From: CAZOEL01 sp964578835
GTDB taxonomy: Bacteria > Desulfobacterota > Syntrophobacteria > Syntrophobacterales > Syntrophobacteraceae
Reading direction: 5' to 3'
Assembly (NCBI GenBank): GCA_964578835.1
Contig: CAZOEL010000060.1
Coordinates: 1 to 44,171 of the forward strand
DNA: 44,171 bases
Of the stretch, positions 17,520 to 26,365 are shown in pieces. The notes under the pieces are model-generated. The model saw only the letters and a list, made by a program, of their open reading frames with translations, had not been told where the DNA came from and ran no database searches. Position 1 is the first letter of the stretch, and each line of letters begins with the position of its first letter. Both the position numbers and the translations under genes were made by a program.

Positions 17520-19973
17520 ATGATGTTTAAATTGACGCGAACCAAAGACGATCAGCATAACGCGAACACGCCTTTTGCGATGCCGCTCTTGCCTTTGCGG
17601 GACATAGTCGTTTTTCCGAGCATGGTGGTGCCGTTGTTTGTGGGGCGTGACAAGTCGGTCAATGCGCTGGAGAAGGCCGCGAGCACCGACAAGAAAATCT
17701 TTCTTGCCGCTCAGACCAAGGCCAAGACGGATACGCCCGGGGAATCGGATATCTACCGCATGGGTACGGTCGCCAATATCCTCCAGATTCTGCGGCTTCC
17801 CGACGGGACGGTCAAGGTGCTGGTGGAAGGAGACTACCGGTGCAAGATCTTGAGCTTCATACCTCATCCGGACTATTTCTACGTTCAGTTGGAGCCCCTT
17901 GAAGAGACTCTGGATGATTCCATAGAAATAGAAGCCCTGCGAAGAGGCGTGCATTCGGCTTTTGAAGCCTACTCCAAGCACAACAAGAAGATCACTCAGG
18001 AAATTCTCGATGCTGTCGCGGCCATAGAGAACCCTTCTCGACTTGCCGATACGATAGCATCCTACATGCCCTTTAAGCTGGAAAGCAAGCAGAAGCTTTT
18101 GGAGACCTTGAGCGTTCCCAAGCGGATGGAGAAGCTTTTCGGACAGATCAGGGGCGAGATCGAAATCACCCAGACCGAGGAGCGGATCAAAGGCCGGGTC
18201 AAGAAGCAGATGGAAAAGACCCAGCGAGAGTATTATCTCAATGAGCAGATGCGCGCCATCCAAAAGGAAATGGGTGAAAAGGACGATTTCAAATCCGAGC
18301 TCGAAGACCTCGAGAAGCGCATAAAGCGTAAGAAGCTCAGCCAGGAAGCGGCGGTCAAAGTTCGAAACGAGCTCAAAAAGCTCAAGTTGATGTCGCCCAT
18401 GAGCGCTGAAGCGACGGTGGTCAGAAACTACATCGATTGGATACTCTCTTTGCCATGGTATGAAAAGACCAAGGATAAGATCGATATCGATGAGGCGACA
18501 CGCATTTTGGACGAAGACCACTACGGTCTTGAGAAGCCCAAGCAGCGCATTCTCGAATATCTTGCCGTGCAGGCTTTGGTGAAGAAGATCAAAGGCCCGA
18601 TTTTGTGCTTTGTGGGACCTCCGGGCGTTGGGAAGACTTCTCTGGCCCGATCTATCGCTCGCTCCATGAATCGCAACTTTATCCGTCTTTCTTTGGGCGG
18701 AGTCCGCGATGAAGCCGAGATTAGAGGGCATAGACGAACCTATATCGGAGCTTTGCCCGGGAAGATCATTCAAAGCCTCAAGAAGGTAAAGAGCAGCAAT
18801 CCGGTTTTCTGCCTCGATGAAATCGATAAGATGAGCATGGATTTCAGGGGAGACCCTTCAGCCGCGCTTCTCGAAGTTTTGGACCCTGAGCAGAACTTCG
18901 CCTTCAACGATCATTACCTGGATCTCGATTATGATCTGTCCGAGATCTTTTTCATCACTACGGCTAATAGCCTGCATTCTATTCCCGCGCCTCTCAGGGA
19001 CAGGATGGAGGTGATCCAGATCGCCGGGTATACCGAGTTCGACAAGCTAAACATTGCAAGAAACTTTCTTGTGTCAAAGCAGTGCAAGGCGAACGGCCTG
19101 AGCCCTGAAAACGCTGTCTTTAGCGATGACATACTACTTTATATCGTTCGCTACTACACGAAGGAAGCAGGCGTTCGCAATCTCGAACGAGAGATTGCGT
19201 CGGTGTGCAGGAAGGTGGCCAAGGAAGTCGTCCGCAACGGTGAAAAGACGCGTATTGAGCTTACTGAGGAGATTATCCAGGACTATCTGGGAATTCCCAA
19301 GTTCCGCTACGGACTCGCCGAGGAGAAGGACGAAATCGGCCTTGCGATGGGACTTGCCTGGACTGAATTCGGCGGTGATATTTTGGGTATAGAGACGGTG
19401 ACAATGCCTGGGAAAGGCAAGATCACCATCACCGGAAAATTGGGTGAAGTCATGCAGGAATCGGCTCAGGCCGCGCTGAGCTACGTTCGCTCGATATCTG
19501 AACAGCTGAGGATTGACTCCGAGTTTTATCAGAAGCTCGACATTCATATCCATGTGCCCGAAGGAGCAATTCCCAAGGATGGCCCTTCAGCCGGAATCAC
19601 AATGGCGACATCGATAGTTTCCGCTCTAACCCGCATGCCTGTCCGAAGCGATCTTGCGATGACTGGCGAGATAACGCTCCGCGGAAGAGTGCTCCCAATC
19701 GGCGGTCTCAAGGAAAAGATTCTGGCTGCGCACCGGGCGTTGCTTAAGACCGTCTTGATTCCAAAAGACAATGCGAAGGATCTAAAGGATATTCCCTCGA
19801 AGATTCTTCAGGAAATCAACATTGAGCTTGTGGGGCACATGGATGATGTTTTGCGCAATGCGTTGGTTGTGGAAGGAGACCAGGATTTGTTCCGCGAGCC
19901 TGCTCCCTCCGAGCAAAAGACCGTTATTTTCGAATCCTCCGAAGCCGCGGTTGAAGAGATTCGGACACACTGA
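17520..19973 (+). CDS. lon: ATP-dependent protease Lon
   Basis: Lon (LonA) of 817 residues. The N-terminal substrate-binding domain begins MPLLPLRDIVVFPSMVVPLF. The AAA+ domain has Walker A GPPGVGKTS and VFCLDEIDKM. The C-terminal protease domain has the catalytic serine in PKDGPSAGIT and the lysine in GGLKEK, so the Ser-Lys dyad is present. It degrades misfolded and regulatory proteins in the cytoplasm. It is 82 bases after clpX. ATG at 17520 or the adjacent 17523 could be the start. Confidence 0.98.
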   Translation: MMFKLTRTKDDQHNANTPFAMPLLPLRDIVVFPSMVVPLFVGRDKSVNALEKAASTDKKIFLAAQTKAKTDTPGESDIYRMGTVANILQILRLPDGTVKVLVEGDYRCKILSFIPHPDYFYVQLEPLEETLDDSIEIEALRRGVHSAFEAYSKHNKKITQEILDAVAAIENPSRLADTIASYMPFKLESKQKLLETLSVPKRMEKLFGQIRGEIEITQTEERIKGRVKKQMEKTQREYYLNEQMRAIQKEMGEKDDFKSELEDLEKRIKRKKLSQEAAVKVRNELKKLKLMSPMSAEATVVRNYIDWILSLPWYEKTKDKIDIDEATRILDEDHYGLEKPKQRILEYLAVQALVKKIKGPILCFVGPPGVGKTSLARSIARSMNRNFIRLSLGGVRDEAEIRGHRRTYIGALPGKIIQSLKKVKSSNPVFCLDEIDKMSMDFRGDPSAALLEVLDPEQNFAFNDHYLDLDYDLSEIFFITTANSLHSIPAPLRDRMEVIQIAGYTEFDKLNIARNFLVSKQCKANGLSPENAVFSDDILLYIVRYYTKEAGVRNLEREIASVCRKVAKEVVRNGEKTRIELTEEIIQDYLGIPKFRYGLAEEKDEIGLAMGLAWTEFGGDILGIETVTMPGKGKITITGKLGEVMQESAQAALSYVRSISEQLRIDSEFYQKLDIHIHVPEGAIPKDGPSAGITMATSIVSALTRMPVRSDLAMTGEITLRGRVLPIGGLKEKILAAHRALLKTVLIPKDNAKDLKDIPSKILQEINIELVGHMDDVLRNALVVEGDQDLFREPAPSEQKTVIFESSEAAVEEIRTH

Positions 19974-19993
19974 GAAAAACTAAAAATTAAAGC

Positions 19994-20022
19994 TTGACTT
20001 TCAACCAGCTTTAGCATACAAA
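19994..20022 (+). promoter_or_regulatory. Candidate promoter for the tRNA-Val/tRNA-Asp unit
   Basis: TTGACT (19994-19999) and TACAAA (20017-20022) are separated by 17 bases, 50 bases upstream of tRNA-Val. Position and spacing are good; the -10 is imperfect. Confidence 0.45.
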
Positions 20023-20072
20023 GCAAATCGCGCTTGGGTAGCACGGAATCGCACCTGCCCCGAGTAACTGAG

Positions 20073-20148
20073 GGGCGGATAGCTCAGCTGGGAGAGCATC
20101 GGCCTTACAAGCCGAGGGTCGCAGGTTCGAACCCTGTTCCGCCCACCA
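20073..20148 (+). tRNA. tRNA-Val (anticodon UAC)
   Basis: Acceptor GGGCGGA pairs with TCCGCCC (20138-20144), then discriminator A and an encoded CCA. The anticodon stem TCGGC/GCCGA encloses the loop CTTACAA with anticodon TAC. The D-arm (AGCTCAGCTGGGAGAGC) and T-arm (GGTTCGAACCC) are standard. It lies 99 bases after lon. Confidence 0.98.
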
Positions 20149-20164
20149 AAGAATGACCCGTTAA

Positions 20165-20241
<77 letters not shown>

Positions 20242-20250
20242 GTAAATTCA

Positions 20251-20281
20251 AGAGGTTAGCCGATGAGGCTAACCTCTTTTT
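20251..20281 (+). terminator. Rho-independent terminator of the tRNA unit
   Basis: A perfect 11-base stem AGAGGTTAGCC/GGCTAACCTCT (20251-20261 and 20267-20277) with loop GATGA is followed by TTTT. It is ten bases after tRNA-Asp. It lies on the integrase side of the tRNA. Confidence 0.93.
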
Positions 20282-20361
20282 GTTCTTGCGTGCTTCTTTG
20301 CGTGCCTTTTTATTTTTCATCGTGTGAGGCGCGCGGTATCAGCGTAACTACTCTGCAGAGG

Positions 20362-21483
20362 TTACGCGGATTTTTTTACCAGTACCAACTTGGGTCGCTC
20401 TCTTGGTGATGCGGGCACATCTTCAGGAGGGCGACTTTTTCGTTTAAAGGCATCATCCAGGGCCATCCGCATTCCACGGAGCCTATGGAGGTATTTGGAG
20501 GTCGTGTTTGCATTTTTGTGCCTGAGCAACGCTTGAATGAAAGTTATGGGATAGCCGGCATCGTCAAGGATGCTCGCGGATAAGTGTCGTACCGCATGGA
20601 GGCCAAAGTACTGTACGCTGACTTTTTCGCAAAGGCTGCGAAGCCACCGCTGCCTGAATACAAAAGGCTTGCCATAGGTATCCTGGCTAAACGGCGCCTC
20701 ACTTTCGCAAAGAAAGACGTTCTCGCTCTCCTTAAAGGTTCTGTTTTCATGCCACCAGGTAAGCGCCTCTAAGAGTTCTGCCGTCATAGGAATCCAGTCA
20801 AACTGAAGTCCTCCGCGACGCTTTCTTGTCCAGAGGCGAACCCTTTTGCCGATAAAGTCGATATCGGACCACTTCAAGATGAAAAGCTCGCCACGCCGTG
20901 CTGCCGTGTGTAGATAGGTCAGGAGCATGATCTTGTCCTGAGTGCCATCTTCAAGCGAGTCATAGACCTTCCAGAAATCATCGACCGGAGGAATGTAGCG
21001 GGGAAACTCCTCTTCTGTCTGCCGGTCGGTTATTGAGAAGGGATTCTCTTTGGGCCATCCCGGGAGGTATTTCTTTGCCCAGTTCCAGGCCGCAATGAGA
21101 TCCTTCCTGTCTTTGTTGGCAGCATTTCCACTTCGCTCCTTTGCCTGTCTCTGGAAGTGCTTCAAGACCATGCCGGCATGGAGTTGCGTTGGCTCAAGCT
21201 TTGGTGAAACCGATTTGAAGAGTTCCCGGAATGCTAAGACTTTCTCCTTGTAGGTCTTTGTTACGAACTTATCTTTTGAGTAGTCGAGGTACTCTTCCGA
21301 CCACTCAGCCAGGGAATACACCGTGCGCGTTTCGCTTAAGAACTCTTCTAGCGGAAGTCTTTCCTGGTCGGCTTCCCACTGACTCGCTTCCGCTTTCGTA
21401 TCGAAATACTTCGTCTTCGTGTGACCATTTCTCGTCACTTTGCCGCGCCATTTGCTGTTTCTGCTCTTGTCTTTGTGAGGCAT
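20362..21483 (-). CDS. int: Tyrosine-type site-specific integrase
   Basis: Phage-type tyrosine recombinase of 373 residues. The N-terminal part (RGKVTRNGHTKTKYFDTKAEASQWEAD) resembles an arm-binding domain and is followed by a core-binding SAM-like region. The catalytic residues can be read: Arg196 in HTAARRGEL, His296 and Arg299 in LHAVRH, His322 in LLRHKN and nucleophile Tyr331 in TSKYLH. It would integrate and excise the element at tRNA-Asp, whose 3' end is 120 bases from its stop. The C-terminus is rich in basic residues and proline. Confidence 0.93.
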   Translation of the reverse strand: MPHKDKSRNSKWRGKVTRNGHTKTKYFDTKAEASQWEADQERLPLEEFLSETRTVYSLAEWSEEYLDYSKDKFVTKTYKEKVLAFRELFKSVSPKLEPTQLHAGMVLKHFQRQAKERSGNAANKDRKDLIAAWNWAKKYLPGWPKENPFSITDRQTEEEFPRYIPPVDDFWKVYDSLEDGTQDKIMLLTYLHTAARRGELFILKWSDIDFIGKRVRLWTRKRRGGLQFDWIPMTAELLEALTWWHENRTFKESENVFLCESEAPFSQDTYGKPFVFRQRWLRSLCEKVSVQYFGLHAVRHLSASILDDAGYPITFIQALLRHKNANTTSKYLHRLRGMRMALDDAFKRKSRPPEDVPASPRERPKLVLVKKSA

Positions 21484-21667
21484 TGCATCTGTTCCTTATT
21501 GACTCGACTAATAAGTTTTCAAAGAACAGGATGCGACGGCCAAGACGCATTCCACCCAGTTCCGCATAATGCTTCCTTACGAATTCAACGTCAAGATGAA
21601 GATATTCTGCAACAGCCTGTGCTGTGAGGCGTCTTCCCAATTCGTCTTTAAGAATCAATGACTGCAT
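21305..21667 (-). CDS. Small helix-turn-helix protein, possible excisionase/DNA-binding partner of the integrase
   Basis: The first 60 or so residues (LTAQAVAEYLHLDVEFVRKH, then GGMRLGRRILFFENLLVESI) look like the winged helix-turn-helix of phage excisionases and MerR-like small regulators. The open frame of 120 codons overlaps the integrase start by 179 bases, and its last half is glutamine/serine-rich without a recognisable fold. So either the overlap is real or the natural protein is effectively just its N-terminal domain. The ribosome binding site is weak. Role inferred from position directly upstream of int. Confidence 0.6.
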   Translation of the reverse strand: MQSLILKDELGRRLTAQAVAEYLHLDVEFVRKHYAELGGMRLGRRILFFENLLVESIRNRCNASQRQEQKQQMARQSDEKWSHEDEVFRYESGSESVGSRPGKTSARRVLKRNAHGVFPG

Positions 21668-21870
21668 TTTTTGACCACAGTTTTTCTACCGGCTCTGGCC
21701 TGGGCGATCTCCCTGGAGGAGTCGGGGAGTTAGAAGGCGTATCGTCGTCTTACCATTTCTGGAGAGATGAAACCCTACACTGCGAGACTTACCTGCAACC
21801 CTTTGAGAGCATTAGGCTCGCAACCAGCAAGCTGCTTTATTCTTTTTTAAATGAAACTGCCCGGCAGGCG

Positions 21871-22347
21871 TTAAGCTGCCTCTTCCAGCGAATCGACGAT
21901 CTTTCGATTGATACGGTAGCAGTTTACGTACCCGGCATTAATAAGGCGATCTTCGAGGGTGTCGATTACCCTTGTCATCCTGCGGTTCATAGCGCCCGAT
22001 GTCGCAGGCTCCGGGTCGTCCCGGTGCATCTCGACATAGGTCATGATGTCCGCAACGGGGAGTCTGGCCGAAAGACAGGTCGCCGCGTGCCGATACCCCA
22101 GGAGCCCGTAGACGCAAAGCGCTGCCTTCTCGCACTCCCGCATGCCCCTCATGCAAAGCTCTATATCCAGCTTGGCGTCCATGGCCTCCTCAGGGTCCAC
22201 GATGATTGTCACATCCGCTATGGGGATCTTGTTTCTCTTGTTCTCTTCAAGCTCACACATCGCCTCAAACGTCCCCTCGCAAGCGCCCTGAGCCGCGCAC
22301 ATACCTACAAACCATTCCATTGCTTCCTGCACGTCCTCGAACTTCAA
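21871..22347 (-). CDS. Hypothetical protein of the mobile element
   Basis: About 158 residues, not recognised. I place the start at TTG 22347, because AAAGGA lies about seven bases upstream and the first residues then read MKFEDVQEAMEWFVGMC; an ATG at 22449 would lie inside the helicase gene. The sequence is mostly helical and cysteine-rich, with a central MRGMRECEKAALCVYGLLGYRHAATCLS stretch (given in parts: MRGMRECEKAALC, then VYGLLGYRHAATC) and a C-terminal half that could bind DNA. It follows the helicase gene by 16 bases, so it is probably in the same transcript. Confidence 0.65.
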   Translation of the reverse strand: MKFEDVQEAMEWFVGMCAAQGACEGTFEAMCELEENKRNKIPIADVTIIVDPEEAMDAKLDIELCMRGMRECEKAALCVYGLLGYRHAATCLSARLPVADIMTYVEMHRDDPEPATSGAMNRRMTRVIDTLEDRLINAGYVNCYRINRKIVDSLEEAA

Positions 22348-22363
22348 AACAGATCCTTTCTCT

Positions 22364-24982
22364 CTAAATGATGGTGAATCCCGGCTGGCCCTTGATAAGC
22401 TCGTATCTCCTCTCGGAGTGCTCCAGGAGCTTCGGGTGGTGATGGTCAAAACAGTCGATAATGATTGCCACGTTGCTCTCTTCCTTCTTGCGCATGGCGC
22501 GTCCCGACCTCTGGTAGAGAGCAGGCGCGCTCTTCGTTCCTCCTGCCAAAATGACCGCCCCTATGTCTTCGACATCGACTCCCTCGTCAAAAATCGAGGT
22601 TGCGATCACGCAGTCGAGCTTGTCGCGTGATAGAAGCTTCAAAGCCTTCTCGCGCTCGCCCTGGGTGTTGTCGCCATCAAGGTACTTGGCGCGCATGCCC
22701 TTGTCAGAAAGCAGTGCCTCGAGAAGTCTCCCGTGCTCCTTTTCGACCACGATCACGAGGGTTTTCTTTCGCATCTCGAGGGATGTCTTCGCGGCCCACA
22801 TGGTGACGATCTCGTTTCGATAAGCGTTGTGGACGATCCCATTTGCGTAAGCCATCCTCCAGGGCTTTCCGGTGAGATCCGGCCGGTCTATCTTGAGGAA
22901 CTTGAAGAAGGGGCGAGCGAGAACTCCTCGCTCGATGAGCTCCTCGTAGGAGACGCGGGATACGACGGGGCCGGATAAGCCCATGAGCATCATGTCGTCC
23001 CGGGCGCTCCCTTTCATGAAGGGCGTTGCGGTGAGACTCAAGCGATAGTAGGCGTTCTTGCAGAAAAGGGCCGGGCGATGAAACTGCTTTGCCCCGGATC
23101 TGTGGGCCTCGTCAATGATCAGGAGCTGCATCTCATCCAGGAACGCTACAAGCTCGCGAAAGCGAGCCTCGACCATGTCGGAGGTTTGCACTGTCTTGAG
23201 ATAGCGCTCAAGCCTTGTCACCTTCTCCCGGTCGATCTGCGAGAGCTTGGACTTCGGCCCCTTGGCCTTGAGAGGGGCGAGCTGTCGCTCAAGCTCTTCT
23301 TCGGTGAGCTTTGCCTTCCTCAAATCGTTTAGGTCGTCCATGGCCCGAAAGATCGCATCGAGCGTCTGGACGGTTGCGACCGTCACGCGGTTAGGGCTGT
23401 AGATCGAATCGCCTATGATTCCTATCTCGCTCTGGAGTTGCGGCATGCGCTTTAAAAACCGCCTATGGGTCTGGTGCAGAAGGTGCGCCCTGTGTGTTAG
23501 GAAAAGAGTGTTGAGGTCGGTCCCTCTAACGAGGGCCATTGCTATTTCGGTGTTGTGCGTGACGGTGAAGTCGCCCAAGAGAAAGCGCCCGTTGCCATCC
23601 AGCGTGAAGCCGAAATACTCGCTCATGCCCATTGGCTCGACCTTGATGCTGGTTACGAGCACATTCTTTTTCTGCCGCCTCTCGGAAGCTCTCTTGCGCC
23701 ATATTTTCGATGGGATCATGTCGATGTGCCCGGAGATTCCCACCCGATAGTAGACGATACCACCTACGGGCTTAGGTTTTACATACGCGGCAAGACCGAG
23801 TGACCTGGCAAGATAGGCCGTATCTTCTGCGAGTCGGCGCGGTTTGAACGTAATCTCGTAGTAATTGCTTTCGTGAAGCGAGCCATCAGTGTCGATCAGC
23901 CCTGCAAGGAGGCGGAGACGCACTTTTCTTGAGTTTGCCTTGTAGACGTGCGGGACGTGCTTGTTCCTTATCACGTCCAGCTCTCTAAGCGCATTCAAGA
24001 GAGGGTTTGCCCGCCCGTCCGGCGTTACTATGGCATAGCTGTCGGCCAGACTCGGCTCGGGGTACTTCGTTACGAGATGGTCGATTGAGTTTGCAAACTC
24101 ATAGGTGTAGTCTCTGATCTCGTAATCCGGCGTGCAGACAACGGGGCTATTGGATCTTCCGTCTCCAAGCCACACGCCAAGAAAGTATGGGTCAACCGGC
24201 ACTTGCCTCTCTGGAAACTCCACCCCTACCCGATACCCCTTCAAAAGATGCTTGGCTGTCTTTGATAGAGCGAGATACTCCTCGACCGGAACATCAATCA
24301 CGCCGTCAGCATCGAAGCGGCCCCACATGCTCTTTTTTATGTCGCGCATGTGCTTTGACGCATCACCCGTAAGCTTTAGCGATAGAATGTGTGAGCGGTT
24401 GACGACGTATGGATCTCCCTTTACGGGTGTCACCCGATACATCTCCTCGAAGCCATGGGCGAGCGAGAGCACGCTCCTGGGAGTTGAGTCATCACCCATG
24501 AGCAGATCGCCCACCTGTACGTCCTCGACATTCTTGACCGTTCCGTCGAACATCAAGACCTTCGTACCCTTGGCGAGGCACTTACCGGCCCCCGTAGGCA
24601 GGTGCCCCACTCCTCTTCCCCGCTTCATGAAGTCCTCGCAGGCTCGCACCTGGTAGTCTCTTAGGGTTATCCCGTGCAGGACGTTTGCCCAATCGACGCC
24701 ATCCGGGACTTCGTGACGCACTCTCCTGTCCTGGTAGTTCGCCTCGATCCCCATGCGCTTTAAGACAGGCGGCAGCGCCCAAAGAAAACCTGTTAGAAAG
24801 CACCCGTTCCTTCGGTCGAAAAAGGACTTCCTGCCGTCCCAGTGCCTGAGCCTGGGGTTCCTGCGCCGAATGTACTCGATATCCGGGACGACATAGGATA
24901 GCGCCTCGCTTATCGCGTCAAGCTCCTCGGGACTGGATGCCCTGGCTGCTGTAAAGACGTTTCCCACCTGGAACTGAATCAC
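22364..24982 (-). CDS. UvsW-like SF2 DNA helicase containing a LAGLIDADG intein
   Basis: Host protein is a superfamily 2 helicase like phage UvsW/ERCC3-type enzymes, which act in recombination, fork repair and R-loop or D-loop removal. The Q-motif-like LRDYQVRACEDFM precedes the P-loop PTGAGK (residues 129-134). The chain is then interrupted by a 343-residue intein and resumes with TEIAMALVRG. DEAH box at 624-627, a SLTATPF motif III, and QRSGRAMRKKE as motif VI follow. I chose GTG 24982, with AAGGAG six bases upstream, giving 872 residues before splicing and about 529 after; ATG 25033 gives an extra 17 residues with no Shine-Dalgarno. Confidence 0.9.
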   Translation of the reverse strand: MIQFQVGNVFTAARASSPEELDAISEALSYVVPDIEYIRRRNPRLRHWDGRKSFFDRRNGCFLTGFLWALPPVLKRMGIEANYQDRRVRHEVPDGVDWANVLHGITLRDYQVRACEDFMKRGRGVGHLPTGAGKCLAKGTKVLMFDGTVKNVEDVQVGDLLMGDDSTPRSVLSLAHGFEEMYRVTPVKGDPYVVNRSHILSLKLTGDASKHMRDIKKSMWGRFDADGVIDVPVEEYLALSKTAKHLLKGYRVGVEFPERQVPVDPYFLGVWLGDGRSNSPVVCTPDYEIRDYTYEFANSIDHLVTKYPEPSLADSYAIVTPDGRANPLLNALRELDVIRNKHVPHVYKANSRKVRLRLLAGLIDTDGSLHESNYYEITFKPRRLAEDTAYLARSLGLAAYVKPKPVGGIVYYRVGISGHIDMIPSKIWRKRASERRQKKNVLVTSIKVEPMGMSEYFGFTLDGNGRFLLGDFTVTHNTEIAMALVRGTDLNTLFLTHRAHLLHQTHRRFLKRMPQLQSEIGIIGDSIYSPNRVTVATVQTLDAIFRAMDDLNDLRKAKLTEEELERQLAPLKAKGPKSKLSQIDREKVTRLERYLKTVQTSDMVEARFRELVAFLDEMQLLIIDEAHRSGAKQFHRPALFCKNAYYRLSLTATPFMKGSARDDMMLMGLSGPVVSRVSYEELIERGVLARPFFKFLKIDRPDLTGKPWRMAYANGIVHNAYRNEIVTMWAAKTSLEMRKKTLVIVVEKEHGRLLEALLSDKGMRAKYLDGDNTQGEREKALKLLSRDKLDCVIATSIFDEGVDVEDIGAVILAGGTKSAPALYQRSGRAMRKKEESNVAIIIDCFDHHHPKLLEHSERRYELIKGQPGFTII
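23552..24580 (-). other. Intein with LAGLIDADG homing endonuclease, inserted in the Walker A motif
   Basis: Spans Cys135 to Asn477 of the helicase precursor. The N-terminal splice block begins CLAKGTKVLMFDG, a second block reads VVNRSHILSL, and the C-terminal block ends GRFLLGDFTVTHN, followed by Thr478 as the +1 extein nucleophile. Two dodecapeptide motifs, FLGVWLGDG (267-275) and LLAGLIDTDG (358-367), mark a homing endonuclease of the LAGLIDADG class. Cys1, the penultimate His and the terminal Asn are intact, so splicing looks possible. After excision the P-loop reads GAGKTE. Confidence 0.93.
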
Positions 24983-25123
24983 ACTGGTCTCCTTCAAAGT
25001 TGAAATCCTCTCGGCTCCAAAAAAAGCTCTCACTAACTGTTCTCGCGCGAAGGCTATTTTCCGGACTTGAAAGATGAAATTTTCTTCCGGAGGTGCTTGT
25101 CTCCAGGAGCGAATAGATCGAGT

Positions 25124-25142
25124 GCGCCCGCCTTGAGGGCGC
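25124..25142. repeat. Short inverted repeat in the divergent intergenic region
   Basis: GCGCCC (25124-25129) and GGGCGC (25137-25142) form a six-base stem with a seven-base loop. It is the first of three stem-loops in the 451-base gap (24983-25433) between the divergent helicase and 25434 genes. Confidence 0.5.
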
Positions 25143-25143
25143 G

Positions 25144-25195
25144 AAACCTTCTTTCAAGTGAGTAAGGCTTTAGCCTTACGAACGGAAGAAGGTTT
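25144..25195. repeat. Nested inverted repeat in the divergent intergenic region
   Basis: Outer arms AAACCTTCTT (25144-25153) and AAGAAGGTTT (25186-25195) are perfect complements. Inside is the palindrome GTAAGGCT-TT-AGCCTTAC (25162-25179). The inner palindrome carries the same GTAAG/CTTAC ends as the operators near 30.1 kb. It could be a regulatory site or part of a replication origin. Confidence 0.65.
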
Positions 25196-25243
25196 GGTAA
25201 TCCATGGAAGTCTTACGGTGTGCCATTCTAGGATGAGAAGAAG

Positions 25244-25267
25244 CTTATCTATTATTTATTAGATAAG
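25244..25267. repeat. AT-rich inverted repeat in the divergent intergenic region
   Basis: CTTATCTA (25244-25251) and TAGATAAG (25260-25267) are perfect complements with an eight-base spacer of only A and T. Apart from these repeats the gap 24983-25433 must hold the two divergent promoters; I see no gene in it. Confidence 0.6.
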
Positions 25268-25433
25268 GGGGTGGAAGCGTCGAGCCGATCCGCGCCAGGC
25301 TTAGGTCACTTTGCAGATATGCGATTTATTGGCAAATTCCTCACATCCCTCAATTATTTCAAAAAATTTGTTCGCTCGACTACGCAAAAATAGATCATCT
25401 CCGAGTATAGACGTTGAAAGGAGATGCACTTTC

Positions 25434-26063
25434 ATGGATGAGCGAAGCCTCTACAATTTGAAATGGTTTGATTACAGGCCGATAGAGCCTGACACGGCAA
25501 CCCTTGCGTGCGCCATAGCGCACACGCGAAAACTCGGAACTTACCTCCATGAGCTCGACTGCGGAAACTTCATATCGGCTAGAAATTCTCTGTTTAAGGG
25601 CTTCACCCTGGACAACATTCGGGGCTGGAAGCACTTCGAGACGATGGAGCGCCTGAGATGGTGGTGTGATAAGCGCTTGCTTCGCTATGATCTTTTCTGG
25701 GAGTACGCATTCGAGACTTACATCCAGTTCGGTCTTGGAACGCGGGGCTACGGGAAGGGGAGGCGGCATAGGATGATCTTCCTATCTCTCTTTAGAAGTC
25801 AGGCTCTGCTCGCTCATGTGGCGCAACTCCACCAGGTGAGAAGCCAAGAGCGTATCGCTCTGTCGGATCACCCCTACTTTGCCGCCTCTCAGTGGCGGGG
25901 GGAGCTTCTTCAGCGAGACTATGCGGACTACCTCGTAAACGAGCTTAGGCGAAGGCACGGCAGTGGCTTTGAAGAGAAGGTCGAGATTCTGATCGAGAAC
26001 GGAAGGCTTCATAGAGATGCTTATTTGGCTGCGCGCTCGAGTTTCCGCATGGCCGTTGCATAA
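25434..26063 (+). CDS. Hypothetical protein of the mobile element (209 residues)
   Basis: Not recognised. The protein is rich in arginine, tryptophan and aromatic residues (LKWFDYRPIEPDTATLACAIAHTRKL near the N-terminus in parts; RLRWWCDKRLLRYDLFWEY mid-protein) and is probably all-helical. ATG 25434 is chosen because AAAGGAG stands ten bases before it; an ATG at 25311 would add 41 residues lacking similar composition. It heads the rightward cluster that continues to the DnaB-like helicase and primase, so a role in replication is a reasonable but unproven guess. Confidence 0.65.
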   Translation: MDERSLYNLKWFDYRPIEPDTATLACAIAHTRKLGTYLHELDCGNFISARNSLFKGFTLDNIRGWKHFETMERLRWWCDKRLLRYDLFWEYAFETYIQFGLGTRGYGKGRRHRMIFLSLFRSQALLAHVAQLHQVRSQERIALSDHPYFAASQWRGELLQRDYADYLVNELRRRHGSGFEEKVEILIENGRLHRDAYLAARSSFRMAVA

Positions 26064-26089
26064 GAGATAAGTCGATAAGGAGATAAACA

Positions 26090-26362
26090 ATGGACAGATC
26101 GCGAAAGCTTACGGGAACAATGTTTGCCAGGGATACGGGCGATAGAATGAAAGACGGCCGGAAGATCATGTGGCTCATGGGCGTAGTGGCCGTTCCCGAG
26201 CACATGGCAGAGCACATCCAGGATGAGAAGATGCATATGGTCGTGGGTGAGAACCTTCTTTGCCACCCGACCATCTCGATTCTCGAAAGCTTTGATCCGG
26301 CAGAGGAGACGCGGGGCAATTCGCTAACGGGGCTTCTTCGTATGCCCATCTGGAGGACGTAG
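26090..26362 (+). CDS. Hypothetical protein (90 residues)
   Basis: Not recognised. Begins MDRSRKLTGTMFARDTGDRM and contains a methionine- and histidine-rich middle (EHMAEHIQDEKMHMVVGEN). AAGGAG is seven bases before the ATG. It is three bases upstream of the DnaB-like helicase gene and must be co-transcribed with it. Size and position resemble small helicase-associated phage proteins, but no motif supports naming it as a loader. Confidence 0.65.
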   Translation: MDRSRKLTGTMFARDTGDRMKDGRKIMWLMGVVAVPEHMAEHIQDEKMHMVVGENLLCHPTISILESFDPAEETRGNSLTGLLRMPIWRT

Positions 26363-26365
26363 GCG

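Noticed and set aside
16217..17545. Minus-strand open frame of 442 codons
   Set aside because: Antisense shadow of clpX; no recognisable domain.
17379..18773. Minus-strand open frame of 464 codons
   Set aside because: Antisense shadow of lon caused by codon bias.
21658..22371. Plus-strand open frame of 237 codons opposite the 158-residue hypothetical gene
   Set aside because: The minus-strand frame has a good Shine-Dalgarno and joins the helicase transcript; the plus frame has neither.
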